Shown here piece by piece: positions 1 through 8,676 of a DNA stretch of 64,000 nucleotides. Where the stretch lies: positions 119,614 through 183,613 of the forward strand of contig JBLNBZ010000147.1 in the NCBI GenBank assembly GCA_050260355.1. Direction: 5' to 3'. The position numbers were made by a program, and so were the translations under genes. A model generated the notes under the pieces. That model searched no databases. It saw only the letters and a program-made list of their open reading frames with translations, and was not told where the DNA came from. The stretch comes from CADEFX01 sp050260355. GTDB lineage: Bacteria > Pseudomonadota > Alphaproteobacteria > Rhizobiales > Hyphomicrobiaceae. The number at the start of each line of letters is the position of its first letter. The stretch's first letter is position 1.

Positions 1-30
1 GCTTGGTCCGTCCTGCGCATTCATTGGCAT
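1..30 (-). CDS. N-terminus of a gene running off the left edge (unidentified)
   Basis: Ten codons read leftwards from an ATG at 30 (Met-Pro-Met-Asn-Ala-Gln-Asp-Gly-Pro-Ser) with no stop before the window edge. An AAGGA ribosome site lies just upstream (about 34-38), spaced better for the second ATG at 24. It follows gltX on the same strand. In many Hyphomicrobiales the gene after gltX is gltA (citrate synthase), but ten residues cannot identify a protein, so that is synteny-based inference only. Confidence 0.35.
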   Translation of the reverse strand, partial: MPMNAQDGPS

Positions 31-143
31 GGTTCCTTCGGTCAGCAACCCCTCAGGTCGCAACGATCCCTGCGGTGCCGAGCTTCGCTGCACTGCACCC
101 AACTAAGTATACCTCATCGGTCCTTACGGCAATCCGGACTAAG

Positions 144-1580
144 CTAAATTGCCTGATCCTTTAGACGGGCAGAGGCTTCCTCAGGCCCTAGCGCCTGTAA
201 GACATCGAACACCGGCGGCGACACCGTGCGGCCGGTCAGTGCGGCCCGCAGCGGCTGGGCTACCTTGCCGAGCTTGGCGCCGGTTTCCTCGGCGAACCGG
301 CGCACCTCGGCCTCGAGCGGACCCGCCTCGAACGGCGTCACCTGCATCAAGCGTGGGAGCAGCAACCCGATCTGACGGCGGGCATCAGCATCGAGAACCT
401 TGGCCGCTTTGTCGTCGAGGGCGATCGGCCGCTCCATGAACAGGAAGGAGGCCTGATCCAAGAGCTCGACCAGCGTCTTGGCGCGTTCCTTGAGGCTCGG
501 CAGCAGCGCGGAAAGTCGCTTCCAGCCATCGTTCGCGTCAAGCCTAGCGGCCAGAGCCGGTCCGCCCTCGATGACCGGCAGCAAGGCTGCAATGTGCCGG
601 ACCAGCTCGCCGTCCGGCGTGTGGCGGATGTAGTGACCATTGAGGTCGGCCAGCTTGACGAAATCGAAGCGGCCCGGCGACTTGCCGACGTCGGCGATAT
701 CGAACCATTGCACGGCTTGCTCAATGGAGAAGATCTCGTCGTCGCCATGGCTCCAGCCGAGGCGCGCCAGGTAGTTGCGCAGCGCGGCGGGCAGATAGCC
801 CATGGCGCGGTATTCCTCGACGCCTTGCGCCCCGTGGCGCTTGGAGAGCTTGGCGCCGTCGGGGCCGTGCACCAGGGGGATGTGCGCGAACTTCGGACTG
901 GCCCAACCACAGGCCTTGTAGACCTGCAGCTGACGCGCGGTATTGGTCAAATGATCGACGCCGCGAATGACGTGGGTGATGCCCATGTCGTGATCGTCCA
1001 CGACGACGGCAAAATTGTAGGTCGGCGCGCCGTCCGAGCGCAGGATGATCATGTCGTCGAGATCCTTGTTGGGGAACACGACGCGGCCCTGCACCTGGTC
1101 ATCGACAACGGTCTCGCCCTCGCGCTCGGCGCGAATGCGCAGCGCGGGCTTGACACCGGGAGGGGCCTCGGAAGGATCACGGTCGCGCCAGGGGCTGACG
1201 ACGGTGAGCGGGCGCTTCTCGGCCTCAGCCTTGGCACGCATGGCGGCGAGCTCCTCCGCCGTCAGATAGCAATGGTAGGCCCGGCCCCGCGCGAGCAGGT
1301 CGCGAGCCACCTCCTGATGCCGTGCCACGCGCGAGAACTGCGAGATAGGCTCGCCATCCCAGTCGAGCCCGAGCCAGCGCAACCCGTCGAGGATCGCCGC
1401 GACGTGCTCGGGCTTGGAGCGCTCGCGATCGGTGTCCTCGATGCGCAACAGGAATTTTCCGCCCGTGTGTTTGCTGTAGAGCCAATTGAACAGCGCTGTG
1501 CGCGCGCCGCCGATGTGCAACAGCCCGGTCGGCGACGGTGCAAAGCGTGTGATCACATTGGCCGCTGCTGTGTTGGCCAT
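144..1580 (-). CDS. gltX: Glutamyl-tRNA synthetase
   Basis: Class I aminoacyl-tRNA synthetase that charges tRNA(Glu) in the cytoplasm. The 478-residue product has the HIGH-type signature RFAPSPTGLLHIGGARTALF near its start, the RIEDTDRER motif, the RGVDHLTNTARQ segment and the KLSKRHGA (KMSKS-type) loop, followed by the helical anticodon-binding region. The open frame continues upstream to 2156, but homology begins at the ATG at 1580 (Met-Ala-Asn-Thr), and the upstream part overlaps comEC antisense. It is divergent from comEC. Many alphaproteobacteria carry two GltX paralogues, one of which also charges tRNA(Gln); which one this is cannot be decided here. Confidence 0.96.
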   Translation of the reverse strand: MANTAAANVITRFAPSPTGLLHIGGARTALFNWLYSKHTGGKFLLRIEDTDRERSKPEHVAAILDGLRWLGLDWDGEPISQFSRVARHQEVARDLLARGRAYHCYLTAEELAAMRAKAEAEKRPLTVVSPWRDRDPSEAPPGVKPALRIRAEREGETVVDDQVQGRVVFPNKDLDDMIILRSDGAPTYNFAVVVDDHDMGITHVIRGVDHLTNTARQLQVYKACGWASPKFAHIPLVHGPDGAKLSKRHGAQGVEEYRAMGYLPAALRNYLARLGWSHGDDEIFSIEQAVQWFDIADVGKSPGRFDFVKLADLNGHYIRHTPDGELVRHIAALLPVIEGGPALAARLDANDGWKRLSALLPSLKERAKTLVELLDQASFLFMERPIALDDKAAKVLDADARRQIGLLLPRLMQVTPFEAGPLEAEVRRFAEETGAKLGKVAQPLRAALTGRTVSPPVFDVLQALGPEEASARLKDQAI

Positions 1581-1701
1581 GATGCAAGTCGCATATGCTA
1601 GGGTTGGGATGACGAATTGGTGCCCGTGTAGCACATGCTGCCGCCAGCGATAAGGCGGCATCCGGTGCCGGGCGCAGTGGGGCGCGACGCTGGGGGAGGG
1701 C

Positions 1702-3891
1702 GTGCGGGGGCCTTTTTTACGGCTGCTTGGGGCGTTCGAGGCGGAGCAGGACCGCTGGGTTCTGTGGGTGCCGGTGCTGTTCGGGGCCGGCATCACCGTG
1801 TATTTCAACCTGCCGCAGGAGCCGCCACTGCTCGTCGCTGTGGCGCCGCTCTTCGCCATCCTCGCCATACGTACGGTCTGGCAGCGGCACTGGTTCTTGC
1901 TGCTTCTGATGAGTGCCGCCGGGGCTGTCGCACTGGGGTTGGCCGCGGCCAAGCTCAGGGCGGATTGGGTCGCTGCGCCGGTGCTCGAGCGCCAGATCGG
2001 CCCTGTCGAGGCACGCGGGTGGATCGAGCTGGTCGAGCCGCGTCCGGAGCGCGGGCAGCGCGTGACGTTGCGCGTTGCAGCAATCAAGGGCCTGGCACCG
2101 CAGGAGCTGCCGTACCGGGTGCGTGTGAGCGTCGCTGCGGCCAATGCGGCGCTCAAGCCCGGCGACGCCGTGATCGTTAGCGCGAATCTGTCGCCGCCGG
2201 CAGGGCCCGCGCTGCCCGGCGGCTACGATTTCGCACGCTCGGCCTGGTTTCAGGGCCTGGGGGGCGTTGGTCACGCCGTTGCGCCGGTGAGACTGGATGG
2301 CGAAGCCGGCGAAGCGCCGGTGAGCCTGCGCGTGCGCGCTGCGATCGAACGTCTGCGCCAACGGATCGGTGCGAGGATCGCTGCTGCCTTACCCGGGGAG
2401 CCGGGGTTCATCGCCAATGCGCTCATCACAGGGGAGCGCGGCGGCATCTCGGACGCGACCAACGCGGCCTATCGGGATTCAGGGCTGCTGCACATCCTGT
2501 CGATCTCGGGGCTGCACATGGTGATCATGGCGGGCGCCGTGTTCGTTACCGTGCGCTTTCTGTTGGCGCTCGTACCGGCGCTGGCACTGAGATTTCCGAT
2601 CAAGAAATGGGCTGCCGCCGCTGCGGCGATGGGAGCCCTCGCTTACCTCCTCATCTCCGGCGCGTCGTTTCCGACCGTGCGCTCCTACATCATGATCTCG
2701 ATCATGTTCCTGGCCGTGCTGCTGGACCGGCCGGCGTTGGCGTTGAGGAATGTCGCCGTGGCGGCGTTGGCGATCCTGGTCATCTTCCCGGAGAGCCTGA
2801 TCGACGTCGGCTTCCAGATGTCGTTTGCCGCCGTGGTGGCGCTGGTTTCGGCCTATGAGATCGTGCGCGAGCGCGCGAGGGAGCGAGAAGGCGGGCGCGG
2901 CGTGATCCTGCACGTGCTGCTGTTCTTCGGCGGCATCGTGCTGTCGACGCTGATCGCGAGCTTCGCCGTTGCGCCGTTCGCTGCCTATCACTTCCACAAA
3001 AGCCAGCAGTACGCGGTGCTGGCAAATCTCATCGCTATTCCGATCTGCAACATCATCGTCATGCCGGCGGCGCTGGCGACGCTCGTTGCGCTTCCCTTTG
3101 GGCTGGAATGGGTGCCGCTGCAGATCATGGGTGTCGGCATCGAGGGTATGACATGGTGCGCGTATCGCGTGGCGGCGCTGCCCGGCGCGGTGGGGGCGAT
3201 CGCGGCGATCCCAGCGGCCGCGTTCGCGTTGATGGTCTTCGGCGGCATTTGGCTCGCGCTTTGGCGTACGCGGTTGCGCCTGCTGGGCGTTGTGCCTCTG
3301 GCAGTGGGGCTGGCGCTCGCCACGCAGCGCAGTGCGCCCGACGTGCTCATCGGCCGCGGTGGCGCTCTGGTGGCGGTGCGCACGGCTGAGGGTCTTTCGG
3401 CCATCGCCGGACGCGGCGGATCGTACGAGCTCGCGCGCTGGCTCGAGCACGATGGCGATCGGCGCAGGCCGGAGGTTGCAGCCGACGGCAGGGCGTTTCG
3501 CTGCGACGATGCCGGGTGCGCGGCCATCGTCGGCTCCAGGGTGATCTCTCTGGCGCGGCATGCCTCGGCACTGACGGACGACTGTGCGCGGGCCGCGCTG
3601 CTCGTGACGACCATGCCGGCGGTGGCGCCATGCAAGGGGCCGACGGTGGTCGTGGGACCCGAGCGGCTTCGCAGGCTCGGGGCGCACGCGGTTTATCTGA
3701 GGGGCGAGGGCATCGAAATCGAGACCGTCGCGGACCGGCGCGGAGACAGGCCCTGGACTGCGCCAACGCCGGCCGAAGCCTATGCCCATCGCCCCGCTGT
3801 GGGAGGCAGGGCCGCGCCCGGCGACCGCCGAGCGCGCTCCTATCGGGCCGCACCGCGGACCCGAAGCCCGACTGCAGAGGACGAGCCGTAA
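1702..3891 (+). CDS. comEC: ComEC/Rec2-type DNA-uptake channel protein
   Basis: Integral inner-membrane protein of the ComEC/Rec2 family, which passes single-stranded DNA into the cytoplasm during transformation. The 729 residues show an N-terminal soluble part with a short membrane region (DUF4131-like, about 30-190), then the competence core with the family stretch GLLHILSISGLHM (about 253-265) and many hydrophobic segments. There is no HxHxDH metallo-beta-lactamase motif in the C-terminal part, as is common in alphaproteobacterial ComEC. The tail after about 640 is Arg/Pro-rich and looks disordered. The start is a GTG with a close purine run (1692-1700), so a slightly different start is possible. 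It lies between gltX and lexA, its usual rhizobial position. Confidence 0.93.
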   Translation: MRGPFLRLLGAFEAEQDRWVLWVPVLFGAGITVYFNLPQEPPLLVAVAPLFAILAIRTVWQRHWFLLLLMSAAGAVALGLAAAKLRADWVAAPVLERQIGPVEARGWIELVEPRPERGQRVTLRVAAIKGLAPQELPYRVRVSVAAANAALKPGDAVIVSANLSPPAGPALPGGYDFARSAWFQGLGGVGHAVAPVRLDGEAGEAPVSLRVRAAIERLRQRIGARIAAALPGEPGFIANALITGERGGISDATNAAYRDSGLLHILSISGLHMVIMAGAVFVTVRFLLALVPALALRFPIKKWAAAAAAMGALAYLLISGASFPTVRSYIMISIMFLAVLLDRPALALRNVAVAALAILVIFPESLIDVGFQMSFAAVVALVSAYEIVRERAREREGGRGVILHVLLFFGGIVLSTLIASFAVAPFAAYHFHKSQQYAVLANLIAIPICNIIVMPAALATLVALPFGLEWVPLQIMGVGIEGMTWCAYRVAALPGAVGAIAAIPAAAFALMVFGGIWLALWRTRLRLLGVVPLAVGLALATQRSAPDVLIGRGGALVAVRTAEGLSAIAGRGGSYELARWLEHDGDRRRPEVAADGRAFRCDDAGCAAIVGSRVISLARHASALTDDCARAALLVTTMPAVAPCKGPTVVVGPERLRRLGAHAVYLRGEGIEIETVADRRGDRPWTAPTPAEAYAHRPAVGGRAAPGDRRARSYRAAPRTRSPTAEDEP

Positions 3892-3928
3892 CAGTCGCGT
3901 CGCCAAACCCTCGTAAACGAAAGGTGCG

Positions 3929-4639
3929 TTAGTAGCGCCGGATCAGGCCGATGAGCCGGCCCTGGATGTCGACTTGGTCGGGACCGAAGATGCGCGTCTC
4001 ATACTTCGGGTTGGCCGCCTCGAGGGCGACCGATGCACCCTTCTTGCGGAGGCGCTTGAGGGTTGCCTCCTCCTGCTCCACCAGCGCGACCACGATATCG
4101 CCGTTGTCGGCCGAGCTGGTGCGCTTGATGATGACGATATCGCCTTCCTGAATGCCGGCCTCGATCATCGAGTCGCCCTTGACCTCGAGCGCGAAGTGCT
4201 CGCCGGGGCCGACCAGGTCGGGTGGGCAGACGATGTCCTGAGTGTGGTTCTGGATGGCGCTGATCGGAACGCCGGCCGCAATCCGGCCCATGAGCGGCAC
4301 CGCAACGGCGCTCCCCTCGGCGTAGGCCTGAGGCATCGGCGACAAGTCACGCGGCCGCGCCGGACCACTCCCCTCGATGACGCTGGGGCTGAATCCAGCC
4401 TTGCGGGCGCCGCCCTGCGATATGGCGTCCGGCAGCTTGATGATCTCGAGTGCCCTGGCGCGATGAGGCAGGCGGCGGATAAAGCCCCGTTCCTCCAGCG
4501 CCGTGATGAGCCGGTGGATTCCCGACTTGGAGCGCAGGTCGAGCGCTGCCTTCATCTCGTCGAAGGAGGGCGGGACGCCGGTCTCCTTCAGGCGCTCGTG
4601 GATAAAGATCAATAGCTCTTTCTGTTTCGACGTCAGCAT
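3929..4639 (-). CDS. lexA: LexA repressor (SOS response)
   Basis: Transcriptional repressor and self-cleaving S24 serine protease controlling the SOS regulon. The 236-residue product begins MLTSKQKELLIFIHERLKE, a winged-helix domain covering about residues 1-70. It then has a long Gly/Pro-containing linker, the Ala-Gly cleavage site in RIAAGVPIS, the catalytic Ser in GDSMIEAG and the catalytic Lys in ATLKRL. The frame is open upstream to 4864, but the conserved N-terminus fixes the ATG at 4639. A LexA-type box 81-95 bases upstream indicates autoregulation. It is convergent with comEC and follows moeA on the same strand. Confidence 0.97.
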   Translation of the reverse strand: MLTSKQKELLIFIHERLKETGVPPSFDEMKAALDLRSKSGIHRLITALEERGFIRRLPHRARALEIIKLPDAISQGGARKAGFSPSVIEGSGPARPRDLSPMPQAYAEGSAVAVPLMGRIAAGVPISAIQNHTQDIVCPPDLVGPGEHFALEVKGDSMIEAGIQEGDIVIIKRTSSADNGDIVVALVEQEEATLKRLRKKGASVALEAANPKYETRIFGPDQVDIQGRLIGLIRRY

Positions 4640-4719
4640 TGTGTTCTCCGATGCCGCACGCTCGCACCCGGAATCGACGCTGAAACGGCTTGCATGGACA
4701 AATCGGGAACACCATAGGT

Positions 4720-4734
4720 GTTCCACCGATGTTC
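4720..4734 (-). promoter_or_regulatory. LexA (SOS) box upstream of lexA
   Basis: GTTCCACCGATGTTC matches the alphaproteobacterial GTTC-N7-GTTC LexA operator exactly. It overlaps a second symmetric element at 4707-4723 (GAACACC-ATA-GGTGTTC). It lies between lexA and the end of moeA, so it fits autorepression of lexA. The assignment rests on the known consensus, not on binding data. Confidence 0.85.
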
Positions 4735-4785
4735 CGCAAGCGCTATTTGCTGATGCACGTCGGGCGTGGGTGGGGCGCGCCCGTG

Positions 4786-5994
4786 TCAGAAATCGAGGCG
4801 CAGGATGGGCACGCTGCTGCCGGCGGGGGCGGCGGGCGCGTTGACGGGACGCACGAGCAGGCAATCGGCGACCGCCAGCGGCGACAGAAGTGAGGAGTCC
4901 TGTGAACGCACGGGCGTTGCCTCCAGCGTGCCGTCGGCGGCCCGGTGCAGGGTGGCGCGCATGTAGTGCTTGCGTGGGCCGTTGGCCGCGAGCGGCACGG
5001 CGGCGCGTGCCGTCGCGTTCGACTGATCCTCGGGAGGCAATCCCGCCAAAGCACGGATCAGCGGCACGAGAAAGACGCGCGTGCAGACAATCGCGGAGAC
5101 CGGGTTGCCGGGGAGGCCCAGCACACGCAGAGCATCGAGACGGCCGAACATCAGCGGCTTGCCGGGGCGCAGCGCGATCTTCCAGAAGGCCAGCCGCATG
5201 CCCTGTCCTTCGAGCACCGGCGCGACCAGATCATGGTCGCCGACCGAGGCGCCGCCGATCGTGACGAGAATGTCGGCGCCCTTTGCAGCGGCGAGCCGCG
5301 ACAGGAGGCTCTCCTTTGTGTCGCGCGCGATGCCGAGCTGGATCGCTTCCGCGCCGGAGAGCTCGGCGAGCGCGCCGACGCCAAGGTGGTTGGAGGAGAC
5401 GATCTGGCCCGGACCCGGCGCTTCGCCGGGTGGGACCAGCTCATCGCCGGTCGACAGGATTGCGACGCGCGGACGGCGATGCACGCGGACAGCGCCGTGG
5501 CCCATGGCTGCGGCCAGCGCCAGCTCGCGGGGCCCCAATTTGCGCCCCGCTTCGAGAAGTGGATCGCCAGCCTTGAAGTCGAAGCCGCGAAGGCGGATGT
5601 TGCTCTGATCGAGGCTGCCGCTGCGCACAGTGACGCGATCGCCGGTGCGCTCGGTATTTTCCTGGATAACGACGTGGTCTGCTCCCGCAGGCACGGCGGC
5701 GCCGGTGAAGATGCGTACCGCCTCGCCAGGAGAGACAGAGCCCGAAAACAGATGGCCGGCTGCGGCTTCGCCAATCACCTTAAGTTGGGCCGGGAGGCGC
5801 GCCAAATCCGCTGCGCGCACCGCGTAGCCGTCCATCGCTGAGGCGTCGAACGGTGGCTGGGTGAGCCTTGCGGCTAGAGGCTCGGCCAGCACGCGGCCGC
5901 GTGCGGCCTCGATGGCGACCGTCTCGGTGCCGAGCGGCTTCGCATCCGAGAGGATGCGGGCAAGGGCATCCTCCACTGAAAGCAGGCCGCTCAT
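4786..5994 (-). CDS. moeA: Molybdopterin molybdenumtransferase MoeA
   Basis: Inserts molybdate into adenylylated molybdopterin to give the molybdenum cofactor. The 402-residue protein has the MoeA N-terminal motif PPFDASAMDGYAV (about 47-59), the central MoCF-biosynthesis fold with STGDEL and TIGGASVGDHD, the RPGKPLMFG segment and the LGLPGNPVSA loop, followed by the C-terminal beta domain. Length is normal for the family. The start ATG overlaps the moaC stop by four bases, so the two are translationally coupled in a trpC-moaC-moeA transcription unit. Confidence 0.96.
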   Translation of the reverse strand: MSGLLSVEDALARILSDAKPLGTETVAIEAARGRVLAEPLAARLTQPPFDASAMDGYAVRAADLARLPAQLKVIGEAAAGHLFSGSVSPGEAVRIFTGAAVPAGADHVVIQENTERTGDRVTVRSGSLDQSNIRLRGFDFKAGDPLLEAGRKLGPRELALAAAMGHGAVRVHRRPRVAILSTGDELVPPGEAPGPGQIVSSNHLGVGALAELSGAEAIQLGIARDTKESLLSRLAAAKGADILVTIGGASVGDHDLVAPVLEGQGMRLAFWKIALRPGKPLMFGRLDALRVLGLPGNPVSAIVCTRVFLVPLIRALAGLPPEDQSNATARAAVPLAANGPRKHYMRATLHRAADGTLEATPVRSQDSSLLSPLAVADCLLVRPVNAPAAPAGSSVPILRLDF

Positions 5995-6482
5995 TCGGGC
6001 GGCTCCGATTTGGCGCGATAGGTGCCCGAGCGTCCGCCGGACTTCTCGACGAGGCGGATCGGGCCCAGCACCATCTCACGGTCGACCGCCTTCAGCATGT
6101 CGTAGATGGTGAGGCAGGCGACGGAAACGGCGGTCAGCGCCTCCATCTCGACCCCGGTTTGTCCTGCAACTTTCACCTCCGCGGCAACGCGGATGCCGGA
6201 TGGCTTGCTGCTCAGCTCGAAGTCGACGGTGGCCTTGCTGATGGCGAGCGGATGGCACAGCGGGATCAGCTCGTGCGTTTTCTTGGCGGCCATGATGCCG
6301 GCGATGCGCGCTGTGGCGAGCACGTCGCCCTTCTTGGCCTCGCCCTTCTCGATCAGCGCGCGCGTGGCCGGTGCCATGGTGACGAAGCCGGCGGCGCGCG
6401 CGGTGCGCTGCGTGACGGCCTTGTCGGAGACGTCGACCATGCGCGCCTCACCCTTGTCGTTGAGGTGCGAGAGCTTGGTCAT
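5991..6482 (-). CDS. moaC: Cyclic pyranopterin monophosphate synthase MoaC
   Basis: Works after MoaA in the first step of molybdenum cofactor synthesis, giving cyclic pyranopterin monophosphate. The 163-residue product has the MoaC hallmarks: MVDVSDKAVTQRTA near the start, KTHELIPLCHPLAI, and VEMEALTAVSVACLTIYDM near the C-terminus. It overlaps moeA downstream and trpC upstream by four bases each, an arrangement typical of rhizobial genomes. Confidence 0.97.
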   Translation of the reverse strand: MTKLSHLNDKGEARMVDVSDKAVTQRTARAAGFVTMAPATRALIEKGEAKKGDVLATARIAGIMAAKKTHELIPLCHPLAISKATVDFELSSKPSGIRVAAEVKVAGQTGVEMEALTAVSVACLTIYDMLKAVDREMVLGPIRLVEKSGGRSGTYRAKSEPPE

Positions 6483-7273
6483 GGCGCGCCGCCGAGCAGG
6501 GTGCGGGTGGCGGCGGCGACGTCAGCCTGCCGCATGAGGCTTTCGCCGACCAGGAAGCAGCGCACGCCGACCTGGGCGAGACGCTCGAGGTCGGCGTGCG
6601 AGAAGATGCCGCTCTCGCCGACGACAATGCGATCCTTCGGGACGCGCGGCGCCAGCCGCTCAGTGGTCGCGAGCGTTGTCTCGAACGTCTTCAGATTCCG
6701 ATTGTTGATGCCGATGAGGCGGCAGGGGAGCTGCAAGGCGCGCTCGAGCTCTGCCTCGTCGTGGACCTCCACGAGCGCATCCATGTTCCAGGCTTGGGCT
6801 GTGGCCGCCAGCTCGCGCGCGGTCGCATCATCGACCTGGGCGAGGATGATGAGGATGGCGTCGGCGCCCCACGAGCGCGCCTCGGTCACCTGGTAGGGGT
6901 CGAGCATGAAGTCTTTGCGCAGCACGGGCAGTCGGCAGGCGGCACGGGCTTCGCTCAGATACTCCGGCGCCCCCTGGAATGACGGCCTGTCCGTAAGCAC
7001 GGACAGGCAGGCCGCTCCGCCCGCGTCGTAGGCAGCCGCCAGCGCGGCCGGCATGAAGTCCGCGCGGATCAGGCCTTTCGAGGGCGATGCTTTCTTGATC
7101 TCGCCGATGAGCCCGAAGCCGGTGCGGGCGTGCGCGACGAGCGCGCCGGCAAAGGAGCGGACCGCGGGAGCGCGGCGCGCCGCCTCCTCGACTGCCGCCT
7201 GAGGGCGGGCAGCCTTCGCCTCGGCGATCTCGGCGCGCTTGTAGCGCGTGATTTTCTCGAGGATGTCAGCCAT
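6479..7273 (-). CDS. trpC: Indole-3-glycerol phosphate synthase
   Basis: Converts CdRP to indole-3-glycerol phosphate in tryptophan synthesis. The 264-residue TIM-barrel protein shows GEIKKASPSKGLI (beta1 loop, catalytic Lys), LRKDFMLDPYQV, GINNRNLKTFE and VGESGIFSHADLERL. Length fits a stand-alone TrpC. In most Hyphomicrobiales trpD immediately precedes trpC; here trpD is about 7.2 kb away and a terminator lies between (7481-7508), so trpC must have its own promoter in 7274-7480. Confidence 0.96.
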   Translation of the reverse strand: MADILEKITRYKRAEIAEAKAARPQAAVEEAARRAPAVRSFAGALVAHARTGFGLIGEIKKASPSKGLIRADFMPAALAAAYDAGGAACLSVLTDRPSFQGAPEYLSEARAACRLPVLRKDFMLDPYQVTEARSWGADAILIILAQVDDATARELAATAQAWNMDALVEVHDEAELERALQLPCRLIGINNRNLKTFETTLATTERLAPRVPKDRIVVGESGIFSHADLERLAQVGVRCFLVGESLMRQADVAAATRTLLGGAP

Positions 7274-7480
7274 GAGGCGCGAGATTAGCGGCAGCTCGCA
7301 TGGAAGTCACTGTGCGGGAGCTGCGGCTCGGTCGACGGTTAAGAGCGGTCGGCAGGAAGGATCACGAAGGGCCTGCGTTCGCCAAAGAGATCCTGGCTTT
7401 CATCGTCTTACGGAGCGGCATATGCCCGGCCAGCGGAAGCGGCTTAGGATGGAACACGTCGCCGCCGGGACGGTGACATG

Positions 7481-7508
7481 AAAAAGGCCGCCGATGGACG
7501 GCGGCCTT
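7481..7508 (-). terminator. Rho-independent terminator
   Basis: Read on the minus strand this is a perfect 9-bp stem AAGGCCGCC / GGCGGCCTT with a 7-base loop, followed by a run of T (the AAAAA at 7481-7485 on the plus strand). It lies 28 bases past the stop of the M15-type peptidase gene and ends that transcript before trpC. Confidence 0.85.
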
Positions 7509-7535
7509 AGTCGTGCGGCGAGCGCGACGCCTTGC

Positions 7536-8099
7536 TTAGGGCCGCTCGACGTCCGAGAAGCTCCGCGTGTGCCGCGTGCCGGCATAGCGCCTGGAGCCCA
7601 TGCCGAGACCCGAGCGGCTTTCAGCATAGTAGGCGCGGCGGCTGCTGGCCGAGGCGTAGACGCGACGGCTGCGAGAGCGGTAGCCGCCTCGGCTGTCACT
7701 GTTGAGCGCGACGAAGTGATGGCCGACGTCGACATGAATGTGGCCCATGTCGGCATAGGTCATGGTCCCGCCAGACTTGTGGTTGGCAATCAGCCAGCGG
7801 ACGATGGCGGCTTTCTTGCCGGGAGGCGCATTGAAGTCGATCGCCTCGCCGGATGAATGCTTGGAGATCTTGCCGGTGCCGGCGATCCTAGCGCCGGGAC
7901 GGCACGTTGAAACGATCTGCACCCGTCCGAACTGGGCCTCGATGCGGCCGAGCAGAGCGCGTGCCGAGGCCTTGAGGCACGAGCGCGATGTGCCGGCGCC
8001 ACCCTCGCCTCCCCCTCTGTGATAAGGGCGGGCAAGCGCCGGCGTTGATGCGATGAGCCCCAGCGCAATCAAGCTGATGGCGGTAAGCCGCTTGTTCAT
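7536..8099 (-). CDS. Secreted M15A/DUF882-like peptidase domain protein
   Basis: Predicted exported protein of 187 residues with a cleavable signal peptide (about 1-23, ending ALA-RP). The core resembles the zinc D-Ala-D-Ala carboxypeptidase/YcbK-like (M15A, DUF882) fold: the zinc-ligand pattern KHSSGEAIDF (about 101-110) and the later HIHVD (about 141-145). A low-complexity Ser/Arg/Tyr-rich tail of about 55 residues follows. It probably acts on peptidoglycan in the periplasm, but its substrate is inferred only from the fold. A GGAGACG ribosome site precedes the ATG. A strong terminator follows it. Confidence 0.8.
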   Translation of the reverse strand: MNKRLTAISLIALGLIASTPALARPYHRGGGEGGAGTSRSCLKASARALLGRIEAQFGRVQIVSTCRPGARIAGTGKISKHSSGEAIDFNAPPGKKAAIVRWLIANHKSGGTMTYADMGHIHVDVGHHFVALNSDSRGGYRSRSRRVYASASSRRAYYAESRSGLGMGSRRYAGTRHTRSFSDVERP

Positions 8100-8676
8100 G
8101 TCGTCTCCTGGGTTTTTGCGGGTTGGAGGTCAGGATGCCGACGCGCACCGATGGTCCGAACCCGGCACACGCGACGCGACAAGCAGGCGGGATGAACTTC
8201 GGCTTTAATCCCCCGTCTGCGCCCATCCCTTCTGAGCAGTCGTCCCGTCGAGCCTCGGTTGCCGCGCGTTGCGTCGGCCCTGGCCTGGACTGCCCATGGG
8301 CGAGGTCCCGTCTGACGGCGGGATGTGGCGATAATGAGGCGGGATTTTATTCAGATATCTGAGTGGGTTTTCATTGGACGTGCAGATTCCGCACGAACAC
8401 ATGCGTGCCATCTGCATGAGAAAATCTCGCAAACTGCCGTGCGCCGATGATCCGCCACCGGCAAAGAGACGGACGTGTACGGCCCATTCTCTCGGATATC
8501 AATCGGTTGGCGAGGGCCGGGCCCGACCGGACAGTGCGAGCGCACCACCGCCTTGATGGGTCATCGGCGGCGCGCAAGTCTCGTCAGATTCTGCAAAGCG
8601 CAATGGGGCTCTCCCGGGCGGACAGGCTGCCCAGGAAATGCAACACAGCCGGCATGGGAAGCCGGGCGGCGCAGTG
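8100..8676. other. Intergenic region, no gene supported
   Basis: 577 bases between two minus-strand genes. Short frames on both strands lack ribosome sites or recognisable protein sequence. A perfect 12-base palindrome TCAGATATCTGA sits at 8351-8362 in a locally AT-rich patch and may belong to the promoter of the downstream peptidase gene. Confidence 0.5.

Noticed and set aside
2479..3906. Long minus-strand frame (475 codons) over comEC
   Set aside because: His/Arg/Gln-rich translation with no known motif, antisense to a clear ComEC; the length is a by-product of high GC content.
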